Assembly: GCA_038211295.1 (NCBI GenBank)
Contig: JBBQVS010000002.1
Span: 62,001 to 126,000, forward strand
Source of the DNA: JBBQVS01 sp038211295
GTDB taxonomy: Bacteria > Chloroflexota > Ktedonobacteria > Ktedonobacterales > Ktedonobacteraceae
DNA length: 64,000 bases
Reading direction: 5' to 3'
Position 1 is the stretch's first letter; every line of letters begins with the position of its first letter. The notes under the pieces were generated by a model that did no database searches, was not told the origin of the DNA, and was given only the letters and a program-made list of their open reading frames with translations. A program made the translations under genes and the position numbers. Of the stretch, positions 52,195 through 60,502 are shown piece after piece.

Positions 52195-53877
52195 TTATCC
52201 TCCCTGCCCAGTTGCCAGCCCGTAAAAAAGGAAGATTGCGGCGGTGAACATCACAAGAACAGTCACCACTAAACCAACATTTATCAACCCTTTAAAACGA
52301 TGCTCGCCCATAACCTTATGGTTGTTCCCCACCAGCAAGACATAGAAAACCAGGACGGGGGCAAGCACACCGGAGAGCACATTGGCCCAGAACAGAAGCG
52401 TGATAGGGTTCAGGTGTAACAATGAGAGCGCAAGACTGACAACGAGCGCGAGTGTCAAGATGAGATAGAACCCCTCGTTTTGCCAGGGTTTCTTCGAGAG
52501 ACCCATAGGCCATCCAAACGTGCCTGCCACCGCATATGACGTGCTCGCGAGCAAAACAGGAATCGCAACCACGCCCGCACCAATCAGGCCAAACGCGAAA
52601 AGGTATTTGGCGAACGGGCCGAGAACAGGCACAAGTGCTTGTGCAACATCAGCCGCAGATGTGATATTTTTATGATGCACAAACAGTGTCGCAGCAGTCG
52701 AAACAATAATTGCGTAGGCGATCAAGTTGCCACTAACAACGCCTGTACTGATGTCCAGAGCTGCGAAACGGAGTTTCTGGCGGAGCGTACCGGGGCGTAT
52801 CTCCTCTTTTTCTCCCTGCACCTGCCAGAAGATATTATACGGCGAGATGGTCGCACCCAGCAGAGCAACGGCACTGCTCACACTTACAAAATCCAGGTTT
52901 ATGTGCGGCACAAAGGTGTTAAAGGCGATGCTTCCCCAGTCGGGCTTTGCCAGCACTGCTGTTACGAGGTATGCGACAAACGCCAGACTCATCGCTATAA
53001 AGATTTTCTTGATCGACTCGAAATTGCGGAACACCGTGAGATACCAGAGAATAAGGGCTATCGGTACAACAAACCAGACCCAACTAATATGCAAGAATAT
53101 TTCTAATCCACTTCCAATCGCGACTAGGTCAGCAGCGATAAGCGTGATGTTAGCAATAATAAGAATAAGAGCAGCGATACCCGCGATCCAGCGTCCGTAG
53201 TGTTCGCGCAAAACTTCCGCGAGACCTTTTTGTGTGATGCGACCCAGTTGAGCACACGCGAACATAGTACACTGATAGAGCGGCGTAGCAAGCAATAAAA
53301 GCCAGAGATGCCCAAAACCGTTCTGCGCTCCATCAATAGCATAGGCCGCGACTGCCGAAGAATCGTTGCCTGCCATTCCGCCCAGAAAGCCCGGCCCAAA
53401 CATACGCAACAGCGGGATTTTGCTCTCCTGCTCCTCCCGTTGCTTGTGTAGTTCTGGCTTTCCTCGCAGTTCCTCTTTCTCTTCTTCCAACCCGCGCAAC
53501 CCTTCGACGGTGGGCATGGCCTCCTCTACTTGGTCAAGCAGGCCGTCTTGTTCCTGAAACTCTTTTTCCGTCAGCAACTGTTCATGACCCACTGACGAGA
53601 GCTTTTCCAGCTCTTTTACGTTCGTATCTATCATCACCACACCTTCAGGATATTGGGGCGTCTTTGCCTCAACATCCTGAATGCGGTCAGCAGGAATTTC
53701 CAGTTCTTTCCTAAAAAAAATACCCTTCTGCACAACAAGCTCTTGCACCTGCCCCTGAGCATCGCGTACAACCTCAACTACCTTTGGCTTACTGATATCC
53801 TCTTCCCCAAGGTCGCCATGCTCCGCTTCTATAAGCATTCCTAGTTCAATGGGGTCCTTCCCCTGGTTATCGATCAT
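52195..53877 (-). CDS. Nramp-type metal transporter with N-terminal PRC-barrel-like domain
   Basis: Product of 560 aa. Residues ~1-75 look like a PRC-barrel (VVEVVRDAQGQVQELVVQKG), followed by a charged linker to ~155. The transporter has about eleven helices, with the Nramp frame GPGFLGGMAGNDSSAVAAYA in helix 1 and LLGATISPYNIFWQ in helix 6. Classical Nramp has DPGN in helix 1 and MPH in helix 6; here both are changed (NDSS and SPY), as in Nramp-related Mg or non-canonical transporters. The ion is thus uncertain. ATG 53877 starts MIDNQGKDPIEL. It converges on the MscS-like gene. Confidence 0.85.
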   Translation of the reverse strand: MIDNQGKDPIELGMLIEAEHGDLGEEDISKPKVVEVVRDAQGQVQELVVQKGIFFRKELEIPADRIQDVEAKTPQYPEGVVMIDTNVKELEKLSSVGHEQLLTEKEFQEQDGLLDQVEEAMPTVEGLRGLEEEKEELRGKPELHKQREEQESKIPLLRMFGPGFLGGMAGNDSSAVAAYAIDGAQNGFGHLWLLLLATPLYQCTMFACAQLGRITQKGLAEVLREHYGRWIAGIAALILIIANITLIAADLVAIGSGLEIFLHISWVWFVVPIALILWYLTVFRNFESIKKIFIAMSLAFVAYLVTAVLAKPDWGSIAFNTFVPHINLDFVSVSSAVALLGATISPYNIFWQVQGEKEEIRPGTLRQKLRFAALDISTGVVSGNLIAYAIIVSTAATLFVHHKNITSAADVAQALVPVLGPFAKYLFAFGLIGAGVVAIPVLLASTSYAVAGTFGWPMGLSKKPWQNEGFYLILTLALVVSLALSLLHLNPITLLFWANVLSGVLAPVLVFYVLLVGNNHKVMGEHRFKGLINVGLVVTVLVMFTAAIFLFYGLATGQGG

Positions 53878-53910
53878 ACAATTTTCCTACGCTCTTCTCT
53901 TTGAGTGAGA

Positions 53911-54654
53911 TTAGGGCCAACTTGTCTCGGTGAACGGCGTAATAAGCACTTCCTGCATTGCCGACTCTGGCGGAACCTGCGCGGCAAAAACGATCACCTT
54001 GGCGACATTCGCTGGGTCTTGCAGGTTCTTCTCATCAGGCATGGGGATGCCTTGCTCGTGGAAGCGATCAAAGAAGTGCGTCTGCATTCCACCGGGGATG
54101 ATTGTCGTTACGCGGATGCCATGCTCGCGTCCCTCAACGCCAAAACCGCGTCCGAACGCGACCAGGCCTGCTTTAGAAGCGTGGTACGCCGACGCATTGC
54201 CCCACATTCGCAGCGCGGCGGTTGATGCGATATTGATTACGTGTCCACTGTGCTTCTGACGCATCAATGGCAGGGCAGCTTTCGCAAAGAGAAATGGGCC
54301 GCGCAAGTTCACGCTGATTACACGATCCCACTGCTCAACCGTCATCTCTTCAACTGAGACGGTGTAGTCAATCGCGGCACAATTCACCACGATATCTAAA
54401 CCACCTAGGTGCTCGCCAACCGCCTTCACCGTCGCGAAAACAGCGTTGGCATCACTGACGTCGCAGGTCAATGCAATACTCTGTACACCCTGCTCCGCGA
54501 TACTCTTGCTGACACGCTCGATACCCGCCTGATTGATATCAATACAGGCGACGCTACTACCCGCGTTCGCGAAAGCTCGCGCCGTTGCCTCACCAAGTCC
54601 GCTTCCCGCCCCCGTCACCAAAACAACTTTTCCTGTAAGTATCTGTTCGCTCAT
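53911..54654 (-). CDS. SDR family oxidoreductase
   Basis: Product of 247 aa. Classical SDR: TGAGSGLG at 14-21, NCAA at ~91-94, catalytic Ser144, Tyr157 and Lys161 (YHASK), and IIPGGMQTHF after it. No feature points to a specific substrate. It ends 33 bp before the Nramp-type gene start, so the two may be transcribed together. ATG 54654 follows AGAAGAGAGAGCA. Confidence 0.88.
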   Translation of the reverse strand: MSEQILTGKVVLVTGAGSGLGEATARAFANAGSSVACIDINQAGIERVSKSIAEQGVQSIALTCDVSDANAVFATVKAVGEHLGGLDIVVNCAAIDYTVSVEEMTVEQWDRVISVNLRGPFLFAKAALPLMRQKHSGHVINIASTAALRMWGNASAYHASKAGLVAFGRGFGVEGREHGIRVTTIIPGGMQTHFFDRFHEQGIPMPDEKNLQDPANVAKVIVFAAQVPPESAMQEVLITPFTETSWP

Positions 54655-54875
54655 TGCTCTCTCTTCTCTCTTTTACTGCGTCGCTACTGACTTTTTCAAA
54701 TTGTACTCTTCTAAAAGCGCACCAAATAATTGCGTGGCATTATATGTGCGGTGAAGGTCTGACCAAGTAGACTGGTAAGAACCATCGCCAGACCTGTTTT
54801 ACGCCGACAGGTGGGAATAAGCACATCAACGCTTGCCACTGGAATACACTCCTTTATATAAAAACTACTCAACGA

Positions 54876-54890
54876 TACAGTTTAACTGTA
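54876..54890. repeat. 15-bp palindrome just after the glycosyltransferase operon
   Basis: TACAGTT-T-AACTGTA, directly downstream of the minus-strand stop at 54897. It could be a weak terminator or an operator. The 242-bp gap to the SDR start contains no gene. Confidence 0.4.
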
Positions 54891-54896
54891 CAATAG

Positions 54897-56192
54897 CTAC
54901 ACCGTCTGTACGGTCTGCTTATACGAGGCAAGTACCGCTTGATAGACCGCACCCGTCCGTTTCGCGACGGTCTCCCAGGTAAACTCGCGCTCAACGCGAA
55001 GTCGCGCCGCCTGCCCCATCTGCGTACAGAGTTCGGGATTCACAAGCAACTCATGCAAGCGGTTCGCCAATGCTTGCGGGTCACGCGGCGGCACGAGAAA
55101 GCCAGTCTCGCCATCAGCGATGGTATAGGTGATACCGCCAACCGCCGAACCAATCACGGGACGTCCGCAGGCCATACTCTCTAACGGCGTCAGGCCGAAC
55201 GGCTCGTACCAGGGGGTTGTCACCGCAACATCGCCCGCGCTATAGTAGGCGTAAAGCGAGTCCTGTTGACGCTTTCCAATAAAGGTAACGTGCTCGACAA
55301 TACCCAGTTCCGCAACAAGTTGCTGCAATACGCCAATCTCTGGCGTCGCCTGTTGTTGTGGGTCTACTGTTTCACCTCCGACAAGCATGAGCTGAATCGG
55401 AGGTAAAGCTGTGCCATACATGAGTGTTTCGCGTTCGCAGTGCCGAATAAGTTGCGCGACACCACGCACAACATTGCGTACATCTTTACGCGGCAACATA
55501 CGCCCAACATACACAACCACAAACGTGTCTTGCGCGATGGTCAGCTTGTGCCGCGCCTCGGCCTTTAGAACAGGATGAAACACGTCGGTGTTGACGGCGG
55601 AAGGCACAATCACAACCTTGTTCGCGTCCGCGCCGTAGTCCTCGACAAGCTCCGTCCATTCGCTGGGACACTGGGCAAGCACACATTGCACCGAACGAAT
55701 AATCTGCGTCTCAACCTCTATCCGCTCCGATGGACTCGTATCAACGCTGCCCTGATGCTTGCGTTTCGTCTTGCCCATTGCGTGGAAGATGTGAACGGCG
55801 GGAATGTTCAGGCGACTTTGTAGCTCTGTCGCAACCCACCCCGACATCCAAAAGTTGCTATGCACAATATCGTATCGTGTCTCGTCGCGCTCTACGAAGT
55901 TCAGAAAAGCGTCACGAAACGCTGGCATAAACGCCCACATGTCGTCTTTGGGCAGAAAGGTAGTCGGGCCAGCAGTCAGGTTGATAACGCGCACGTTGGG
56001 CGCCCACACGACCACTTCCGCCGCGTCAGGCGAATCGCGGCGGGTGAACACGTCAACAGCATAGCCCAGCTTCGCCAGGTTGCGGCTCACCTCGTCAACG
56101 TACACATTTTGTCCGCCAGCGTCCTCGCTCCCCAGCAACGCGACAGGGCTTGCATGTTCGCTCACAAACGCTATACGAGTCAGTCGTTCCAT
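54897..56192 (-). CDS. GT4-family glycosyltransferase
   Basis: Product of 431 aa, GT-B fold. The N-terminal loop GSEDAGGQNVYVDEVSRNL is like that of sucrose-phosphate-synthase/MshA-type GT4 enzymes; the donor site has YVGRMLPRKDVRNVV and EPFGLTPLESMACGRPVIGSAVGG (key residues EPFGLTPLE). It would add a sugar from an NDP-sugar with retention. ATG 56192 follows AAAAGGAAAAAT; an ATG at 56219 overlaps the upstream stop but has no ribosome-binding site. Last gene of the heptose operon. Confidence 0.9.
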   Translation of the reverse strand: MERLTRIAFVSEHASPVALLGSEDAGGQNVYVDEVSRNLAKLGYAVDVFTRRDSPDAAEVVVWAPNVRVINLTAGPTTFLPKDDMWAFMPAFRDAFLNFVERDETRYDIVHSNFWMSGWVATELQSRLNIPAVHIFHAMGKTKRKHQGSVDTSPSERIEVETQIIRSVQCVLAQCPSEWTELVEDYGADANKVVIVPSAVNTDVFHPVLKAEARHKLTIAQDTFVVVYVGRMLPRKDVRNVVRGVAQLIRHCERETLMYGTALPPIQLMLVGGETVDPQQQATPEIGVLQQLVAELGIVEHVTFIGKRQQDSLYAYYSAGDVAVTTPWYEPFGLTPLESMACGRPVIGSAVGGITYTIADGETGFLVPPRDPQALANRLHELLVNPELCTQMGQAARLRVEREFTWETVAKRTGAVYQAVLASYKQTVQTV

Positions 56193-56218
56193 GTATTTTT
56201 CCTTTTCTGCCTCTCTCA

Positions 56219-57160
56219 TTAAAGAACGCTTGCAAAGGCCGCATTCCAGTCACGGATAAAGCGATCCAGTCCAAAACGGTTTCTCGCGACCTGCTGAGCA
56301 TAGGCACCCATGGCTTTCGCCTCCTGTGGATGCGTGAGCAGGTAACGCATGGATGCAATCAAGACATCAAGATCGCATGAAATATAGCCACTCTTCCCAT
56401 GCTCGATAACTGTCGGCAATTCGGTTGTCGCCAGTGCCACAATCGGCATTCCAATTGTCATACCCTCAATGACCGCGAGCGGCAAACTGGTATAGCGTAT
56501 TGGACTGAACAGAAAGCGATAATCCGCGAGCCGTTGATGCAGGTATCTATAAGGAATATCGCCCAGACCACCCAAGGTCTCCGTCTGCATTCCCACCGCA
56601 TCAAGAGGAAGCACCGCCTGTGTCTGCAAAAAAAGGTCGTAGCCAGTGATGCGGGGTCGCTTCTGCATTCCGTTGATGACGGTTATGCCACGTTCCAGTT
56701 CGCCCCGATAGGTTGCAGTCGGGTCAATTGCGACGCTATGTTCAATGACGGTGGTTGGCGTGCGTCCGTTGTCCCACATCAAGCGGTTGTAGTGTGTGAC
56801 ATGCACCAGTAACACGTTGGGATCATCGATTGGGTGACGCGTGTCGGTGGCATGCGGTTTGGGCGTATTATGTTCTAGGTATATTCTCGGCAAGGCGCGT
56901 TGCTCCGGACTGAGAATTTCAGCGGCATCCTCAAAGTAATTTTTGGGCGTCTGGTAGATAATCAGGTCGAGTTTAAGGCTATGCACCTCCTCCGCAGAAA
57001 CTTCGCGCATATATTCTGGAAGGTCGAAGGTAGGGCCACGCCCACCGTAGCCCTCTGGTCGAGTTGGTTTCGTGGGAAGATACCAGTCGTGATCGAGGCG
57101 GGCCAGAGTGTTGAGGTAGCTTCCATGAATATGCCAGATAAGAATTTTCAGGCGTCGCAT
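56219..57160 (-). CDS. glycosyltransferase, GT-B type
   Basis: Product of 313 aa. It begins RLKILIWHIHGSYLNTLA; the later part has YRFLFSPIRYTSLPLAVIEG and MTIGMPIVALATTELPTVIEHG, the donor-site region of GT4/GT1 enzymes. It is shorter than usual in the acceptor half. ATG 57160 is chosen as the start of the fold; AGAAGGAAAAC lies 13 nt upstream, and the open frame to 57313 has shadow composition. The donor and acceptor are unknown. Confidence 0.82.
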   Translation of the reverse strand: MRRLKILIWHIHGSYLNTLARLDHDWYLPTKPTRPEGYGGRGPTFDLPEYMREVSAEEVHSLKLDLIIYQTPKNYFEDAAEILSPEQRALPRIYLEHNTPKPHATDTRHPIDDPNVLLVHVTHYNRLMWDNGRTPTTVIEHSVAIDPTATYRGELERGITVINGMQKRPRITGYDLFLQTQAVLPLDAVGMQTETLGGLGDIPYRYLHQRLADYRFLFSPIRYTSLPLAVIEGMTIGMPIVALATTELPTVIEHGKSGYISCDLDVLIASMRYLLTHPQEAKAMGAYAQQVARNRFGLDRFIRDWNAAFASVL

Positions 57161-57186
57161 GAGTAGATGTTTTCCTTCTGTAGAGA

Positions 57187-58308
57187 CTACGTTACCGCGT
57201 CCACGCTGGCAGAACCAGCAGAACGCCCGCCCATGTCTCTGACATAGCTTTTTTGTGACAACATATCTGAGGCAACCGTAAGCACAGTTTGTGGTAGAAG
57301 CCAGCGCAGGCAACGATGGTCAATCGGGCATTCCCAGTGTCCACACGGACTGCACGCAACCGCGTGCCGCACAATGCGGTGCCGCTGGCGATCAAGTGGT
57401 GCCCAGCGTTGTACATCGGCAGGCCCAAAGAGCGTGACACTGGGACAATCCACCGCACAGGCAACATGTGCGGGGCCAGTATCGTTGCTGATAAATAGGT
57501 CAAGCTGGCTCAGCACGGCGGCGAGGCCACCAAGCGAGGTCTTGCCCACAAGAGAGAGGGCAGGTGTATGCATGGCGTCGCTAACCATCTGCGCTGTCTG
57601 TTCCTCACCAGGCCCGCCCGTCAGGAGGATATGGGCATCTCTCTGTTGGGCGAGCGCGTCCGCGATAGTTGCAAAGTGTGGAGCAGGCCAACGGCGGGCA
57701 GGTGGACGCGCACCGGAATGAATGCCGATAACAGGTCTTCCACTCCGTCGCAATGGTCCCAATAACTCGTTCGCCTCCGCGTAATCACTGGCGAAAAGGG
57801 GGAATTCCAGGCGCACATTGTTATACGCTTCTTGCAGCTCTCCCTCATACTGCGTTCCGTTCTGGTTTTTCAATACCTCAACAAGCGCGAGATTACGATG
57901 TATTTCATGTATGTCATGCGGATATGGTGCGCCATAGGTCAGATCGCCCAATGTTTCTTCATAGTACCCAACGGTAACAGACGCGTTCAGCGCGAGCGCG
58001 AACGGATTACTTGCGTGTCCACTGCCGTGCATCTGTAGCACAAGGTCGTAGTGATACTCGCGTTGCTCTCGCAAAAAGCGTTCCGTGCGGTGTGTAGAAA
58101 AAGGCACTTCACTAATGCCGACATAGCCCGCGAACTCAATAAAGCGGTCAATATAACACCCGAAACGTTGCACAAACGAGGCGGCCCAGGACAAGCCAAT
58201 CAGCGTAATCTCTGCGTCGGGGAAGCGGTGGCGCAACGCTCGCAACGCAGGAACCGCGACAAGAAGATCGCCAAGCTGCAAGGCACGAAAGACAGCTATA
58301 CGTTTCAC
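57187..58308 (-). CDS. GT9 heptosyltransferase-like glycosyltransferase 1
   Basis: Product of 373 aa. GT9 features: RIAVFRALQLGDLLVAVPALRAL at the N terminus, GIHSGARPPARRWPAPHFA and ILLTGGPGEE in the middle, and DLFISNDTGPAHVACAV with VTLFGPADVQRWAP at the end. These are the motifs of ADP-heptose:LPS heptosyltransferases. GTG 58308 overlaps the upstream stop (GTGA). It uses ADP-heptose most likely; the acceptor is unknown. Confidence 0.9.
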   Translation of the reverse strand: MKRIAVFRALQLGDLLVAVPALRALRHRFPDAEITLIGLSWAASFVQRFGCYIDRFIEFAGYVGISEVPFSTHRTERFLREQREYHYDLVLQMHGSGHASNPFALALNASVTVGYYEETLGDLTYGAPYPHDIHEIHRNLALVEVLKNQNGTQYEGELQEAYNNVRLEFPLFASDYAEANELLGPLRRSGRPVIGIHSGARPPARRWPAPHFATIADALAQQRDAHILLTGGPGEEQTAQMVSDAMHTPALSLVGKTSLGGLAAVLSQLDLFISNDTGPAHVACAVDCPSVTLFGPADVQRWAPLDRQRHRIVRHAVACSPCGHWECPIDHRCLRWLLPQTVLTVASDMLSQKSYVRDMGGRSAGSASVDAVT

Positions 58309-59387
58309 AATAGTTGCCCCTCGGCATGTGTCTGTACCTCGTGTAATAACTGCTCGGCCTCCGCCACAACTTCTTCGGGTGCGATGTCCAGGCAGGGTAA
58401 GCCGATGGGACATTCAAAGAGGAAGCAGGGATAGCAAGGCGTCGGGCGGCGCAGAAGCTGTGCGGTGGTTGAACGAGGGTGCCATTGCTCCTCGTAATCT
58501 GTGCCTGAAAAAAGTACCACGGCGGGAATACGCAATGCGTCCGCCAGGTGCATAGGCAGCGTATCGTTACATATCACAAGAGCGGCACCATCAAGCAGGG
58601 CGGCATATTGTGCCAGTGTGGTTTTTGCTAGTAGTACCCGTGCATCAGGTGCGTGTCTCTGAACCTCGTGAAGTAACTCGCTCTCGCGCTCTGTTCCTGT
58701 TAGTAATACTTGCCACCCGTGCCGCATCAACAGGTTGGCGACGACGCCAAACCGCTCGGCGGGATAGCGGCGTGCCTTCGCGCTGGCACCCGGATGCACC
58801 ACAATATACGGTTGCTCAATTGCTACGTGCGCGTCTCTCAATAAAGAGGGAATAGTAGCCAGTACGTCCTGTGTAAGAAAGACTTTTAACGTGCGGTCTC
58901 TGGCAACAAAGCCGAGGTGTTCAACCAGACGCAGGTTGCGCTCGGACTGATGCATCGCAAGCGGTGCGCCCTGCAGTTGTATGGAGAGGGTGCTACCCCC
59001 AAACTCGTTTGACTCACCAGCACGCAGAGGAATGCCCGCGAGGTAGCAGACATAGGCGGGCGTATGTGGAGTCTGACTGAACGAAGTGAAGATTAGCGCG
59101 GCATCAAAATTGCGTTTGGCAAGCAGAGCGATCAACGCACGTTCACGCGCCGGGTCGAACGTCATGCGACTCCCCACATCCTGCCAGACTGAACGCCAAG
59201 TTATGACATCATTGATCCAGGGAAGTAATGGCGCCGCAGTGGTTCCCGCCGTACTCGCAAGCAACGTCAGGCGTGCCTGCGGAGCATTCTCTTTTACCGC
59301 ACGCAACGCTGGCCCAAGCATGATTACGTCGCCGATGTTATCCAACCGTACCGCCAGAATGTTCTTCGCGGCTAGCCACTCGTTCAA
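58305..59387 (-). CDS. GT9 heptosyltransferase-like glycosyltransferase 2
   Basis: Product of 360 aa. Motifs: ILAVRLDNIGDVIMLGPALRAV, VVHPGASAKARRYPAERFG, VLLTGTERE and VICNDTLPMHLADALRIP. It ends with a Cys-rich CYPCFLFECPIGLPCLD, shared with GT9 copy 3 and possibly copy 1. Its ATG overlaps the upstream gene (ATGA). Heptose transfer is inferred from family and the ADP-heptose genes in the same operon. Confidence 0.9.
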   Translation of the reverse strand: MNEWLAAKNILAVRLDNIGDVIMLGPALRAVKENAPQARLTLLASTAGTTAAPLLPWINDVITWRSVWQDVGSRMTFDPARERALIALLAKRNFDAALIFTSFSQTPHTPAYVCYLAGIPLRAGESNEFGGSTLSIQLQGAPLAMHQSERNLRLVEHLGFVARDRTLKVFLTQDVLATIPSLLRDAHVAIEQPYIVVHPGASAKARRYPAERFGVVANLLMRHGWQVLLTGTERESELLHEVQRHAPDARVLLAKTTLAQYAALLDGAALVICNDTLPMHLADALRIPAVVLFSGTDYEEQWHPRSTTAQLLRRPTPCYPCFLFECPIGLPCLDIAPEEVVAEAEQLLHEVQTHAEGQLL

Positions 59388-60502
59388 GATGCCACTCCCT
59401 CATGCTTCAACGCCAGCAACTCTACGGACGCGTCGATAACCATTTGAGGCGAGACCAGACGCAAACACTCATGCTGATAGGGACAGGTGCGACTATAGCA
59501 GATGCGACAGGCAACATCATGATACATCTGACGATGAGGAACGCGCCAGGGTCTCCACTGCTCCGGTGGATTGGTCAGGGCGAACAGTGCGACAACGGGA
59601 GTCTTGACCGCCGCCGCGATGTGCATAGGGCCGGTATTGTTTGTGATTGTCAAATTCGCCGCTTGAATAAGCGCACACAACGCGGGGAATGCAAGCGTAC
59701 CCGCCATCGCGCGTGTCGCATGTTTATTTTTCGCTCGTACCTGTCCCAGAATTGTGTTAACAAGTTCTTGCTCGTCCTGTGCGCCCGTGACCAGCACGAA
59801 CGCGCCAAGCTGTTCAACGAGCAGGTCGATAACCTCGACATACATCTCCCAGGGATAGGTTCGCGCTGGCATTGTGCATCCCGGATGCACGACAACAAGC
59901 GGACGGCGTGTTTGTGGAGCGGCGTATGTTCCCCCTGTATATGTTGCAAACAAATTGGCGATATCCCGTTTCGCGGCCTCTGGCACTACTAGTACCAGGT
60001 CGCGCTCATCAGTATCCATGCCGAGGACGCGCACAAGGTTCAGGTTATGCTCGACCTCGTGAATAATAGTTTCGGGATGCTTATGGCGCGTCGTCAATAG
60101 TGAACCGGGGCCATCAATGGAGGCTGCGACACGCAATGGAATATCCGCGAGATAGCACAGATATGCGGAGGGCAACGGACTCTGGCGAAATGACGTAAAG
60201 ATGATGGCACCATCAAAATTTCGCGCCTTGATTTCGGCGATCATACGCTGTTCGCGTTCGCTGTCCTGTGGCATCTTTTGCCAGGGATCCATCCAGGGGG
60301 CCGAATAGACAAGCACGTCGTCGATATCAGGGTTGAGCGCGGCAGCCTGCGCCCCTATGTGACTTGCCAGTAGCGTAAGTGAGGCATGAGGTAACGCAGC
60401 CTTTACCGCATGAAACGCGGGTGTGGTAAGCAACACATCCCCAAGATTATCGAGCCGCACTAGCAACACTCTTCTTGCGGGCTGCCAACGTTCGTCTATC
60501 AT
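59384..60502 (-). CDS. GT9 heptosyltransferase-like glycosyltransferase 3
   Basis: Product of 372 aa. Motifs: VLLVRLDNLGDVLLTTPAFHAV, VVHPGCTMPARTYPWEMYVE, VLVTGAQDEQELV and TITNNTGPMHIAAAVKTP; the end holds CRICYSRTCPYQHECL. It is clearly a paralogue of copy 2 (same N-terminal and central pattern). It overlaps hldE by 4 bp (60499-60502). Acceptor unknown. Confidence 0.9.
   Translation of the reverse strand: MIDERWQPARRVLLVRLDNLGDVLLTTPAFHAVKAALPHASLTLLASHIGAQAAALNPDIDDVLVYSAPWMDPWQKMPQDSEREQRMIAEIKARNFDGAIIFTSFRQSPLPSAYLCYLADIPLRVAASIDGPGSLLTTRHKHPETIIHEVEHNLNLVRVLGMDTDERDLVLVVPEAAKRDIANLFATYTGGTYAAPQTRRPLVVVHPGCTMPARTYPWEMYVEVIDLLVEQLGAFVLVTGAQDEQELVNTILGQVRAKNKHATRAMAGTLAFPALCALIQAANLTITNNTGPMHIAAAVKTPVVALFALTNPPEQWRPWRVPHRQMYHDVACRICYSRTCPYQHECLRLVSPQMVIDASVELLALKHEGVAS

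Noticed and set aside
59402..59992. Plus-strand frame of 196 codons opposite GT9 copy 3
   Set aside because: Antisense to a conserved gene, with no ribosome-binding site or motif.
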